A stretch of DNA of 64,000 bases, taken from positions 62,001 through 126,000 of the forward strand of contig CAXXUG010000024.1 of NCBI GenBank assembly GCA_963664835.2, read 5' to 3'. The DNA is from G963664835 sp963664835 (lineage in GTDB: Bacteria > Chloroflexota > UBA6077 > FW602-bin22 > JBCLEL01). Of this stretch, positions 8,154 to 19,063 are shown piece after piece. The translations under genes were made by a program, and so were the position numbers. The number at the start of each line of letters is the position of its first letter. Position 1 is the first letter of the stretch. The notes under the pieces were generated by a model. That model saw only the letters and a list, made by a program, of their open reading frames with translations. It was not told the DNA's origin and did not search any database.

Positions 8154-9755
8154 CTAGGTCGACGTGACGTGGCGGTAGGCCGGCAGGGTAAGGAACTCTT
8201 CGAACTCTTTTGCCAGCGAGACTTGCTTGAACAGCTCCACCGCCTCGTCGAACCGTCCCTTGTCGTACCTCGCAGGGCCCAGTACCGCGCGGATCTTCTC
8301 CAACTCTTCGACCAGGTACTGCTCGACCAACTCCCTTGTTACCTGGGGCCCTTCCTTTAGAGAGACACCGTAGCGGATCCACTGCCACACCTGGGACCTC
8401 GAGATTTCGGCAGTCGCTGCATCCTCCATCAAGTTGAAGAGTGCCGCCGCTCCGACGCCGCGCAGCCAGGACTCTATGTAGAGAATCGCGACCAGGATGT
8501 TACTGCGCAACCCCTCTTCGCTGACGGACGAATCCTCGATCGGGAAGTTTAGAAGGTCGTTCGCAGTGGTGGCGACGTCCTCGCGCAGCCTCTCGACCTG
8601 GTTTTGGCGGTCGCCCAACACGCCGGTGAAAATCTCCTCGGCTACCGGCACGAGATCTGGATGAGCAACCCAGGTGCCGTCAAACCCGTCGCCGGACTCG
8701 CGCAGCTTGTCATCACGCACTTTGGCCAAGGCAACCTCGTTTACCTCGGGGTCTCTTCGGCTTGGGATGAAGGCGGCCATCCCGCCAATGGCGTGGGCGC
8801 CTCGGCGGTGACAGGTCTTCACGAGCAGGTTGGTATAGGCGCGCATGAAGGGAACAGCCATAGTGACCTGAGCGCGGTCCGGCAGTATCGCGGCTTTATC
8901 GTGACGGAAAGTCTTGATGATGCTGAAGATGAAGTCCCAGCGACCGGCGTTCAGGCCGGCTGAGTGTTCCCTGAGCTCGTAGAGAATTTCCTCCATCTCG
9001 AATGCGGCGAGGATCGTCTCGACGAGAACCGTCGCCTTGATCGTACCCTGGCTGATTCCCAGTTGGTCCTGGGCGAATACGAAGACGTCGTTCCATAGAC
9101 GCGCCTCGAGATGGCTTTGCAGCTTGGGCAGATAGAAGTAAGGGCCCGAGCCGGCATCCAACAGATTCTTCGCGTTGTGGAAGAAGTAGAGACCGAAATC
9201 GAGCAAGCTTGCGGAAATCGGCGCGCCATCGACGATTACGTGATCATCAGGCAGGTGCCAACCTCTGGGGCGAACAACCAACGTCGCGATGTCTTCATTG
9301 AGCCGGTAGATTCTGCCGTCGGGATTGAGGAACTCAATCGATCGCTCGATCGCGTCAACGAGGTTGAACTGGCCTTCGATGACATTGTTCCAGGTTGGTG
9401 AGGTTGCGTCCTCAAAATCAGCCATGAACACCCTTGCCCCGGAGTTGAGGGCGTTTATGATCATCTTTCGATCAACCGGGCCGGTGATCTCAACCCGGCG
9501 GTCCAGCAGGTCCGGCGGCGCCGGCGCTACCCGCCAATCGCCGGCACGGACGTGGGCGGTTTCCGGGAGGAAGTCGAGCTTGGCGCCATCGTCCAGCGCA
9601 TTCTGACGTTCGACCCTCTTTGCCAGCAACTCTTCCCTGGTTGGACCGAAGGTTCGTTGAAGAGTTGCCACGAAGTCCAACGCCTCGGGAGTGAGGATTT
9701 TGTCGAATCCGTCACGGACGGGGCCTTTGATCGAGATGCTCTCGCTAACTGTCAT
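8154..9755 (-). CDS. aceB: Malate synthase A
   Basis: Condenses glyoxylate with acetyl-CoA to malate, the second step of the glyoxylate shunt. The start is the ATG at 9755, 7 bases after GGAGG; the open frame extends further upstream without similarity. At 533 residues it matches the usual length of the AceB form. The family signature ARVFMADFEDATSPTW is present, followed by TLVVRPRGWHLPDDH with the catalytic Arg and GTWVAHPDLVPVA with the catalytic Asp region. Isocitrate lyase, its usual partner, is not in this window, though isocitrate dehydrogenase (the branch-point enzyme) is at 34.5-35.9 kb. The enzyme is cytoplasmic. Confidence 0.93.
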   Translation of the reverse strand: MTVSESISIKGPVRDGFDKILTPEALDFVATLQRTFGPTREELLAKRVERQNALDDGAKLDFLPETAHVRAGDWRVAPAPPDLLDRRVEITGPVDRKMIINALNSGARVFMADFEDATSPTWNNVIEGQFNLVDAIERSIEFLNPDGRIYRLNEDIATLVVRPRGWHLPDDHVIVDGAPISASLLDFGLYFFHNAKNLLDAGSGPYFYLPKLQSHLEARLWNDVFVFAQDQLGISQGTIKATVLVETILAAFEMEEILYELREHSAGLNAGRWDFIFSIIKTFRHDKAAILPDRAQVTMAVPFMRAYTNLLVKTCHRRGAHAIGGMAAFIPSRRDPEVNEVALAKVRDDKLRESGDGFDGTWVAHPDLVPVAEEIFTGVLGDRQNQVERLREDVATTANDLLNFPIEDSSVSEEGLRSNILVAILYIESWLRGVGAAALFNLMEDAATAEISRSQVWQWIRYGVSLKEGPQVTRELVEQYLVEELEKIRAVLGPARYDKGRFDEAVELFKQVSLAKEFEEFLTLPAYRHVTST

Positions 9756-10074
9756 CACCGAACCTCCGGGAAACGAGTTGCGCATTCCGGTGCGGATGCG
9801 ATTCTTGTTGACTAACAGGGAAGGACGGGGATATCGCCCGTGAGTCGTTGCCGCGCAGTAGATATGATACCTGAACCGAGCAAACGCCTCCCATCGCTTT
9901 TGAGTCGCAGAAATCTGCTTTCTCTCTGCAACCACACCCACGAATCTCGCCGGGCGCTGCCTGTTCGGTGGCCTGTCGGCCGGCCCCGACTCTTGGTGAG
10001 TCCTTCCCTTCTGCTGGTAGACTTTAGTTGGGCCGCACCAGGCGTTTGTCGCGAGAGGAGCGGAGCCTATCATT
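9756..10074. other. Divergent intergenic region
   Basis: About 320 bases between the malate synthase start and the lipoprotein start, so promoters for both strands must lie here. I see no open frame that would survive comparison and no clear operator. The Shine-Dalgarno of aceB is at its left edge. Confidence 0.5.
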
Positions 10075-13000
10075 TTGTCCTACGGCGCCCGTATCTCGAA
10101 AGCGCTGCTGTGTCTGTTGCTCGCTGCGATGCTGTCAGCATGCGACTTGAGCCCTCAACCGACGGCCACTGCCACGCTGGAGTCCACCGCGACTCGGATG
10201 CCGGAACCAACCGCGACATGGACGCCGGAGCCGACCTTAACGCACACGCCCTCGCCGAGCTCGACGCCAACGCAGGAACCCACCGCCACGCATACGCCAA
10301 CATCCACTTCAACCCCGGAGCCTACTGCCACAGCTACGGCAACGCCGACTGCCACCTACACGACCACGCCATCGCCGACCCCCACTTACACGTCTACGCC
10401 AACGCCAACCGCCACCTCGACGCCAGAGCCAACCTCCACCGCGACGCCAACTCAGGTTACGCCGGCTGAACTCGCCGTCAGGGTGTCGTCGTCAATCGTG
10501 TTTGTCGAAACGGCCGCGCGAAGGGGTAACGGTGTCTTGATCGAAGGTGGATTCGTAGTGACCAACGCGGAGGTCGTCTGGCCGTTTGAAGAGGTCAGAA
10601 TCGTGCTCCCGGACGGTTCCGAGTTTCTTGAAGTTCCTGTGAAGGGATTCGATTTCATATCGGACTTGGCCGTAATCGGCCCGATCGACTCTCCAACCCT
10701 CGGCGTAGAGTTGGCCGACAGCGAGTTCCCGGAGGAAGGCTCCGATGTATTCGTGATTGGCTACCCGGGAGAGCCGGAGGATTTTGGGCAGCCATTGGTC
10801 GAATCAAGGGCGGCCCGTGGGACCAGCGATTTTGAGGGTATAGGCATCACCTTCTTGCACACTAGGGCCATTTCTCTGACTTACGGGGAATCAGCGAGCC
10901 TATATAGCGGATGGGCACTCGTGTCTGAACTGGGCGAAGTGGTTGGCGTGCTCGGCCGCCGGCCGGAGGGAACCCCCTTCGAGGTCTCAGCATCAACAGC
11001 CGATATATTGCCGAGGGTGCGGCAAATCATCGCCGGCGAAGATCCGTTCAACTTGGGCGACCGGCGAATTCCCTTCGAAGGGGGGAGAGCTTCGTCACGA
11101 GCTCGAGCTGGAGCACTTCTTGGCACAGCGTGTCTACGTGATCAACGAGATGCCGGGAACCGCAATTGAGCTCGAACTCACCGGCGAAGACGACGGCACT
11201 CTGACCGTGGCCGATTCTAATGGCGGGATACAGCTAGTCCTCCCCAAAAACAAAATGGACGCGGCGGCGGGTTCGCTGATCATCGATAAAGACGAGCCTC
11301 ACTTTGTGATCGTAAGTCAATCGGTCGCAGGCCCGGGCAGTCTCACGCTGACAAGCAGTCACCCGTTGGCATACCTGCATGATTCGGACGATGGCAGGCA
11401 AATTCAAGCGGGTGTGACCGTATATGGGAGCATCGATTTCCCTGGAGACATCGACTACTTTGTCCTCGATCTAAGCTACGGCGAGACGGTTCAGGTCAAG
11501 AAGACATCTGTAGTCTTCAACACTTTCCTTAATATTCGACCCCTGGACGGAAACGGACGCATAGTTTTCGATTCGAAAGACAGGGGCATTATTCATCGGA
11601 GTCGATCTTCCACCTTTTATCAGGCCCCTGAAACAGGGAGCCACATTGCATCTGTAAATCGGTCTACTTGGGACGCTCCCGGCGGATACGTGTTGGAAAT
11701 ACTATCCGCCGAACCAGAGGTGGTGCTAACTCAGGCGGCTCGAGAGTCAGGACCAGAAGAACCCGACGGAACGCCCACCTCGGTGCCGGACTCGACCGAA
11801 GACCCGGCGCCCGAGGGTATGACGCCGGCAGAGATCCTGGATATGGTTTCTCCATCGATCGTAAGCGTCGAGACCGCCGCCCACAGCGGCACCGGAGTGC
11901 TCATCGAGGACGGATACATTGTGGCAAACGCACAGGTCGTCTGGCCGTTCGACAGGGTGCGGGTCGTATTCCCAGGCGGTCCGGAGTTCATCGAAGTTCC
12001 GGTACAAGGTATCGACCTGCTCGCAGACTTGGCGGTAATAGGCCCAATCGACGCGCCTGTTGGTGGCTTGGAGTTGGTTGATGGAGAGAGCTTGCCGGAC
12101 GGCTCGGCTACGTTCGTGATCGGCTACTCTACTGACCCGGGCGGGCTTCGCCAGCCGAGGTTGCTACCTAGTGTGCTCCACCACGTCATAGATTTTGGCA
12201 ATACCGGCATCAGTGATCTCAGGGTCGGGACCGGCGGCGAGAGAAGCCAGGTTGGTTGGGTTGTTGTTTCGCAAAGCGGCGACGCGATCGGCGTCCTTGG
12301 CCAACATTACCAGCAAGCGCTTCTCGACCTGGCCGCATCATCCTCCGACATCTTGCCGCGTGCACGTCAGCTCATTGCCGGCGAGGATCCGTCGCAACTA
12401 GGCGACAGGGATCTTCCACACAAGGGGGCGATGCTGCGTCACGAGGTCACGTTGGAACACTTCCTGGCGCAGCGCGCCTATGTGATCGACGAGTTGCCGG
12501 GTACCGAAATTGACATCCAGGTAACTGGTGACGACGAGGGCCAGTTGGCCGTCGTCGACTTGTTGGGCAGAGCAGTCCTGGTCTCGCCCAAGTACCAGGG
12601 AGAAAACCTGTCGAGTTCCGCGATAATCGGACGCGACGAGCCTCACTTCCTGGTTCTGGATCGACGGGCGGAGGGCCGCGCCGATCTGGTGCTTACCGGC
12701 AGCCATCGGCTGATACCCCTTCCCGATCCGGACGACGGAAGACGATTTCAGGTGGGAAGCTCCATCCGAGGGAACATAGATTTCCCCGGGGACATCGACT
12801 ACTTTATCTTCGACTTGAGCGAAGGCGAGACCGTGGAAATCGTCCTTGGTACTGCCATCCTCGATACCTTCCTGAATATCTACCCCATGGGTGACGACGG
12901 TCAGATTATCTTTGGGGTCAACGGCGAGGTCACTCTGTTCAGGAGGGACGCAATCACCGTATATCAGGCACCGCACACCGGAAGCTACTTCGCAATTGTG

Positions 13001-15097
13001 GCCCGAATCTCCAAAGGCGCTCCGGCTGGGTATATCTTGACCGCAAATGCGGCTAGTCCTGAGTTGGCACTTACCCACATTGCTCGAGCCGCCGGCGTCA
13101 GTGAGCAGGAGACTGACTCCACGCCAACGCAAGGACCGACGGTTACGCCGACGCCGGAGCCGACCGCCACGCCCACGCCGGAGCCGACCGCAGCTACGAC
13201 GCCCGAGCCGACGTCCACCCGGCCCGCGGAGCCACTCACTTCACAAGAGATCTTCGATGAGATTGCGCCGTCGGTCGTACGGATCGAAAGGGCCGCCGGT
13301 ACGGGCACCGGTCTGTTGATAGAAGGCGGGTACGTCTTGACGACCGCCCACCTGGTCTGGCCGCAAGACTCGATGCGGGTAGTGTTCCCGGACGGATCAG
13401 AGTTCGACGACGTGCCGGTGGTGGGGATGGATTTGCTGGTTGATCTAGCAGTCCTCGGCCCAATCGACACACCTGTTGGCGCGGTGGAGTTGGTCGATGG
13501 CGAAAGCTTGCCGATCGGCTCTGAGACGTTCCTGATCGGATACGCGATCGGGAAAGGGGAGTATGATCGGCCGGCGATTTCGCGAGGCATGCTGGCCCGT
13601 GTTGAAGAGGCGGAGACCGTCGGCATCACCTATCTGCTGTCCGACGCCGACTCGACAACCGGCCAGAGTGGAGGGGCTCTCGTGTCGGACCGGGGTGAGA
13701 TTATCGGCATCTATGGCTTTCGCCTTAGAGACCGCACCCTCGGTGTTGCGAGTTCCTCAGCAGACGTCGTTCCTGTAGTCCGACAGATCATAGCCGGCCA
13801 GGACCCTTCCGAGCTGGGCGACCGGACCATTCCGCGAAAGGGAGGGGCGCTTCGCCACGAGGTTGAACTAACGCACCTGTGGGCCCAGCGATCATTCGTG
13901 ATTGACGAGCTGCCGGGGACGGTAATAGACATAGAGTTCTCCGGTGACAATGATGCAGTGCTCATAGTCAAAGACCCGATCGGCGGAGAATTGGCTAACC
14001 TCACCAGCAACAAATCCGAAGTGGTGTCCACGACAATCACAATCGAATATGAGGGCCCTCATTTTCTATTCGTTGAAAGCCGGGCATTTTCCGCCGGCAA
14101 CTTCACGGTGAGCACCAGCCATAGGTTGATCCACGCTCGCGACCCGGACGACGGCACGGTAATTGAGGTCGGAGGCACCGTGCGAGGGCATATAGACTTC
14201 CCACAGGACACTGACTTCTACTTGATCGATCTTAACGAAGGCCAGGTGATCAAGATCACGAGCGTCTCCATCCTGGCCGACACCGGTCTCGCCATATACC
14301 ATCCTGCGGCGGGCGATGCGCAGACGATCATCGACGACAACAGCGGAGGAGGCGTTTTCGGGTTCGACCCGAAGATCGTCTACCGGGCGCCGCACACTGG
14401 TCGATTCACGGTTTTGTTGATCGACTCCATTCGCGATGCCCCCGGTGGCTACGTAATCACGGTGCAAGAGGCTGATCCCAACGCGGAGCTGACGCAGAGG
14501 ACCCGGGCCGACGCGATTCGAGAGGCAAACGCGACGCCCACCCCGACCACTGACCCACAGTTCGGTTTGGCTGAACTGAAGTCGGCCTTTGCTGATCTGC
14601 CGGACTCTTTCCAAGAACTCGACCCCGCGACCGCCGGCGTATCACGAGAGGGGTTTGGTTTCGAAAGGCCGTTCATCACCGATCTGGCGGTTTTCGCCGT
14701 ATTGGACCCCTTCCAGCTAATCGTGGTAGCGAGTGGAGCGTTAACTGACGTCCAACAAAGGGACCTGGACTCCCAAATGTCGTCCGCCAGGCTGTTGGCG
14801 GACGTCGCCCAAGCTTTTGGCGGCGAAGAGGGTGAAGACGCTCAAGGCGCCGAGCTTCAGGACAGCGGTGCTCTGCAGGGGCAGAATGTGGGAGAGAAAT
14901 CAGCTGGCGCGTATTGGGATATTTCGGTGGAAGGGGTCCGGATTCGAACCGAATTGATCATGTTCATGAGGGGAGACCTCTTTGGAGTTGTCTACTCCTA
15001 CTATGATTTGGATAGAGGAACCGTCGTGCCGGTGCAAGAATTGGCCTCGGACCTTGACCAGAAGATGATCGAGTTCATCAATGCACAGGAGCAATGA
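10075..15097 (+). CDS. Giant lipoprotein with three trypsin-fold/PPC-like modules (one frameshift near 11080)
   Basis: About 1,670 residues once a single extra G in the six-G run at 11080-11085 is removed; without that the frame stops at 11169. It starts at TTG 10075 with a lipoprotein signal (LLCLLLAAMLSAC), so it is probably anchored outside the cytoplasmic membrane. A Thr/Pro-rich linker of about 100 residues follows. Three modules follow at about 10.5-11.75, 11.8-13.1 and 13.2-14.5 kb, each a trypsin/HtrA-like domain plus a PPC-like beta domain (pattern GNIDFPGDIDYF). Triad positions read Glu/Asp/Ser in module 1, Gln/Asp/Val in module 2 and His/Asp/Ser in module 3 (codons at 13349, 13442 and 13667; TTAHLVWP, VDLAVLGP, GQSGGALVS). 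Only module 3 looks active. A unique C-terminal domain spans about 14560-15097. Two paralogous genes follow. Confidence 0.75.
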
Positions 15098-18000
15098 GGC
15101 GCGATGATGAGCGTGCAACTATCCCAGTCAACGGCCGGTACAACGCCGCAAACGGTTCGGAGGCAGACATGTCCGTGGCAAGGCCGGCGCTGACGCGAGA
15201 GCAGGGCAACCTTTGACAAAATTGACACTCGGCATTCGCGTTGCGCTTACACTAGTGTCCGTGGTGGTTGCCCTGGGGTTGTGGGGTTGCGGAACCAGCT
15301 CCCGCTCCGCCGTGAGCCCTACTCAAGTACGACCCTTCTCCGATCGCCAGTTCCCGTCGGTGGCTTCGTCCATGGCATTCGTTGAGACCGCCACGCGTGA
15401 GGGAAATGGAGTATTGATCGAGGGCGGGTATATCGTTACGAACGCGCAAGTTGTTTGGCCATTTCAAGCGGCTGACGTGATATTAGCCGACGGCACAGAG
15501 TTCGCGGATGTGCCGGTTAGCGGTATGGACTTGCAAACCGGACTGGCCGTACTCGGCCCAATCGCCTCGCCTGCTGGCGGCCTTAAACTGGTCGACGGCG
15601 AGACTACACCCAAAAGCTCCAATGTATTTGTAGTCGGATACCCGGCAAAGCCGGAGGAGTTCGGCCAGCCATCGGTCGAGTCACGTCTGCTCCTCGGTAT
15701 CGGTAGGTTCGGATCGGCCGGCATTACCTATATGCACACCGAGGCGAATCCGCGGACCGAAGATACTGCCGCGAGCCAACTTAGCGGGTGGGTGCTTGTG
15801 TCAGAGAGGGGTGACCTGATCGGTGTCCTCGGCCGCCGGCCCCTCGCAACAGCCTACGAAGTTGCGGTGTCATCGGCCGACATCTTGCCAATGGTGCAGA
15901 AGCTCATTGCCGGCGGCGTTGCGTCCAAGTTGGGCGACCGGCGCATCCCACTCGAAGGAGGAGAATTTCGTCACGACGGTGCGTTGGAACACTTCGTTGC
16001 GGCGCGCGTTTACGTGATCAACGAGCCGCCGGGGACTGAAATCAACCTGGAACTCACGGGCGAACTTGCCGGGTATTTCGTCGTAAAAGATTCAGACGGC
16101 AGGAGACTGCTAGTCTCCTCCAAGGACGAGAATGAAGCTGCGTCTGGGTCTGTAGTCGTCGAGAGTCATGGCCCCCTGTTTGTAGTCGTGCATCGATACC
16201 CGGTGGTCGTGCCTCAATACCCGATGGCTCAGGGTGATTTCACCCTGCGGACCAGCCACCCCCTGATATACCTCCATGATCCAGACGACGGGCGGAAGAT
16301 TCAAGTGGGTGACACCGTGTGCGGGAATATCGATTACCCTGGTGACTGGGACTATTTCCTCATTGAACTCAGCAGAGGCGAGACGGTCGAGGCGACAAAC
16401 ACGTCGCCCGTTCTCGACCTTGTACTGACGGGCTACCCCTTGGATGGATTAGGACAGATAGATTTTGGCCCGGCCAACGACAAGTTGCATCCCCCTAGTG
16501 ACTCTTCCACTTTGTACCATGCGTCGCGTACAGGAACATATCTTATGTGGGCCTATCGGGACTCCTGGGGCGCCCCGAGTGGATACGTCTTCGAACTAAA
16601 GCCGGCCGAGCCGGCGTTCGGCTTAATCAAACTGAAGTCGGCGTTCGCTGGACTTCCTGACTCGCTCCAGGAACACGATCCGTCTGATCTGGGCTTTTCA
16701 ACTCATAATATCAGTGTTCCACCCCACGCCAGCGATATCGTCGCCTATTACGGCGAAGAACCATTCCAAACTGTGGTGGCCGCGAGTGGAGAGCTTACCG
16801 AAAGTGATCGCCGCAGTCTGGACTCGGACTTTTCGTCTGGCATCTTGCTTGAAGAAATTACCAAAGGTTTCGTAGGAGGTGCTAACCAGGTCCAACAGGA
16901 TTTCGAACTCCTCGATAATGGAGTCTTGGATTCATCGACAGTGGGCACGAGTTCCTTTGGAGTGTACTTGGAGGTCAACTTCGAGGGGGTAGAAGGAATA
17001 ATCGAGGTCATAGTGTTCAGGCGCGCAGATCTCTTTGGTTTCGTCTACTCCTATAGGCACCGCGGCAATCCGCCCATCGTGTCGATTGAAGAGTTGGGAA
17101 AGATGCTCGATGCTAAGATGATCGAAGTAATTTTGGAGCGGTAGCCTTGAGCCAACCTGACGAGAAAGAGGGGCTTTGCGTCAGACCCCACGTCAACCCG
17201 GGAATCCTCTCGCGACAAGACGCATCTGCGGCTGGGCAGGTGGTTACGCGTGCGGGGCGCAAGGTTTGAAATTGTTGACCCTTGGTTTTCGCGTTGCTTG
17301 TGCGATGTTTTTCGTGGTTGGTGCCACGTTGATGTGGGGATGCGGCGCCGGCCCCCAGCCCACCGCCACGCCAACCGCCGAGCCGACGGCCTCGCCAACT
17401 GCGACGCAAGTGCCTGAGCCCACTGCCACCCCGGCGCGGGAGCCCACCGCCACCCCACAGCCGGAGCCCGCGGGCGTCCGGCAAGCCCAACCTGCGGCGA
17501 CGCCCATGCCCATCTCACCCGAGGTTGCCGAGGCGATCACCAACGTCGGTGCGTCGATGGTGTTAATTGAGACAAACGCCCGCGCGGGGAGCGGGATATT
17601 GATCGAAGGCGGGTACATTCTGACGAGCGCGAGCATCGTCTGGCCGTATGACACCGCGCGCGTACTGCTTGCCGACGGTTCGGGATTTTCGGCGGTTCCG
17701 CTGAAGGGTTCGGACCTGTTGGCCGACTTGGCGCTACTGGGCCCAGTCGATGCATCTCAGGGAGGAGTCTCCCTTGCAAGCCAGGAGCGCCTGGGCGTCG
17801 GACAAGATGCTTTTCTGATCGGATTTCAAGTCGCCACACAACAATTCCCCCAGCTAACGATCTCACCGCGCGCGATTGCCGGCATCAGAGAGTTCGAATC
17901 GACCGGAATCACCTACCTTCAAACCAACTCTTTCATGATGAGCGATGCCGGCGAGGAGAGACATATCACCGGATGGGTGCTGGTCTCAACTGAGGGCGAC

Positions 18001-18830
18001 GTGCTGGGCGTCGTAGGGTTCCAACCGCTGAGGACTAATTTTGAAGTTGCCTCCTCTGCTGCCGACGTGTTGCCCCGTGTTGCGCAGCTGATTGCCGGCG
18101 GAGACCCATCTGAGCTCGGTGACAGGAAGATCCCGGTCACGGAGGGAAGTCTTAGCCACGAGGTCGCCCTCGAGAACTTTCTTGCTCAGCGTGCCTTTGT
18201 GCTCAATGAACCCGCCGGCACGGAAGTCACAATCCAGCTGGAGGGCGAGGACGAGGGACGACTCTCGGCCAGCGACTCGATCAGCAGGATACTCGCCGGC
18301 GAGATTAAGGACAGCGCCGAGCCCGCGGTCAGCTCGTTCGTCTTGCAAACAAACGATCTCCACTTTGCCACCGTTTGGCGACTGGTTGACGGGCCGGGAA
18401 ACTTCGTGTTGACCAGTAGCCACCCATTGATTCACCTTCCCGATCCGGACGACGGCACCGGAATACCAGTCGGCGGATCGGTGCGCGGAAACATAGACTT
18501 CCCCGGGGACCTTGACTACTTCGTTTTCGATTTGAGCGAGGATGAGACAGTCATGATCAGGGCCAACTCTATATTGATCGACACACTCCTCAACGTTTAT
18601 CCCTTGATGAGCGATGGCAGGATGAATCTCGATGTCGGCGCTGAAACGACCCTTTTCAAAAACGAGTCAATTACTGTCTACCGGGCCCTTGAAGCGGGAC
18701 AACATATTGCGGTAGTAGTCCGGGCGAGCAACCAGGCTCCCGGTGCGTACGTCTTGAGCGTGGATCCCGCGGAGCCGGAGCTGGCGCTGACATACACGGC
18801 GATCGAAGAACGAGTCCGGGGACCTGCTGC
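10500..18830 (+). repeat. Five tandem copies of a trypsin-fold + PPC-like coding module
   Basis: Modules begin at about 10490, 11830, 13240, 15350 and 17530. Each has an opening strand (SIVxVETAAxxGxGVLIEGGY form), a WPF/WPQ motif, an LAVIGPID motif, then LAQRAFVI or similar, LPGTEI, and a PPC-like segment ending in a Y.AP.TG turn. The copies are spread over three genes in one direction, as expected from repeated unequal exchange. They differ at nearly every catalytic position, so the duplication is not recent. Confidence 0.75.
15213..17144 (+). CDS. Lipoprotein with one inactive-looking trypsin-fold module, PPC-like domain and C-terminal domain
   Basis: 643 residues from TTG 15213. It has a lipoprotein signal ending LGLWGC and a short Ser/Pro linker. 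The trypsin-fold part reads GGYIVTNAQVVWP (Gln where His is expected), TGLAVLGP (Gly where Asp is expected) and SQLSGWVLVS (Ser kept), so the triad is lost. A PPC-like domain (GNIDYPGDWDYFLIEL) follows. The C-terminal 170 residues (FGLIKLKSAFAGLPDSLQE onward) match the end of the giant protein upstream, so this gene is a one-module version of it. It starts about 115 bases after that gene and may be co-transcribed. It is probably a structural or binding protein at the cell surface. Confidence 0.8.
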   Translation: MTKLTLGIRVALTLVSVVVALGLWGCGTSSRSAVSPTQVRPFSDRQFPSVASSMAFVETATREGNGVLIEGGYIVTNAQVVWPFQAADVILADGTEFADVPVSGMDLQTGLAVLGPIASPAGGLKLVDGETTPKSSNVFVVGYPAKPEEFGQPSVESRLLLGIGRFGSAGITYMHTEANPRTEDTAASQLSGWVLVSERGDLIGVLGRRPLATAYEVAVSSADILPMVQKLIAGGVASKLGDRRIPLEGGEFRHDGALEHFVAARVYVINEPPGTEINLELTGELAGYFVVKDSDGRRLLVSSKDENEAASGSVVVESHGPLFVVVHRYPVVVPQYPMAQGDFTLRTSHPLIYLHDPDDGRKIQVGDTVCGNIDYPGDWDYFLIELSRGETVEATNTSPVLDLVLTGYPLDGLGQIDFGPANDKLHPPSDSSTLYHASRTGTYLMWAYRDSWGAPSGYVFELKPAEPAFGLIKLKSAFAGLPDSLQEHDPSDLGFSTHNISVPPHASDIVAYYGEEPFQTVVAASGELTESDRRSLDSDFSSGILLEEITKGFVGGANQVQQDFELLDNGVLDSSTVGTSSFGVYLEVNFEGVEGIIEVIVFRRADLFGFVYSYRHRGNPPIVSIEELGKMLDAKMIEVILER

Positions 18831-18852
18831 CGGTTCAACCCCAACACCGTAG
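17266..18852 (+). CDS. Lipoprotein with one inactive-looking trypsin-fold module and PPC-like domain
   Basis: The third member of the array, about 528 residues. I prefer the TTG at 17266 because it lines up with the start of the neighbouring paralogue (both begin with a LTLG.RVA segment); the frame opens further upstream at 17176. The lipobox is ATLMWGC, then a linker of PTATP-type repeats. The triad positions read Ser (TSASIVWP), Asp (ADLALLGP) and Thr (HITGWVLVS), so no protease activity is expected. The PPC-like domain (GNIDFPGDLDYFVFDLSED) is well kept. It lacks the C-terminal domain shared by the two upstream genes and ends in a short Thr/Pro tail. Confidence 0.8.
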   Translation: MKLLTLGFRVACAMFFVVGATLMWGCGAGPQPTATPTAEPTASPTATQVPEPTATPAREPTATPQPEPAGVRQAQPAATPMPISPEVAEAITNVGASMVLIETNARAGSGILIEGGYILTSASIVWPYDTARVLLADGSGFSAVPLKGSDLLADLALLGPVDASQGGVSLASQERLGVGQDAFLIGFQVATQQFPQLTISPRAIAGIREFESTGITYLQTNSFMMSDAGEERHITGWVLVSTEGDVLGVVGFQPLRTNFEVASSAADVLPRVAQLIAGGDPSELGDRKIPVTEGSLSHEVALENFLAQRAFVLNEPAGTEVTIQLEGEDEGRLSASDSISRILAGEIKDSAEPAVSSFVLQTNDLHFATVWRLVDGPGNFVLTSSHPLIHLPDPDDGTGIPVGGSVRGNIDFPGDLDYFVFDLSEDETVMIRANSILIDTLLNVYPLMSDGRMNLDVGAETTLFKNESITVYRALEAGQHIAVVVRASNQAPGAYVLSVDPAEPELALTYTAIEERVRGPAAGSTPTP

Positions 18853-19063
18853 ACGCCGGCGCCATTGGGATCGACTCTGGCGGCAAGCAAACTGGATCAC
18901 CAGTCACCAGTTCATCCTCGATCCCAACAAGATTCCGCCGGATCGCGGCGAAATCGGCGACAACGCCGATTGGCCTAGAGGACATTGGGATAGAATCTGA
19001 CTCTTGGTAAATTGGCTGTCCCATTCGACCACTCGCCAAGATACACCGCCAAAGGAGCGTTTC

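Noticed and set aside
7711..8157. Plus-strand frame of 148 residues in the 7-8 kb gap
   Set aside because: No ribosome-binding site, no motif, and it reads through the dispersed palindromes.
9840..10469. Plus-strand open frame of about 209 residues rich in His, Ala and Asp
   Set aside because: It is an out-of-frame reading of the Thr/Pro linker DNA of the giant lipoprotein; the composition comes from the CCNACN codon repeats.
12398..13132. Long minus-strand open frame of 244 residues inside the lipoprotein gene
   Set aside because: Antisense shadow of a strongly supported gene in GC-rich DNA; no start signal or family motif.
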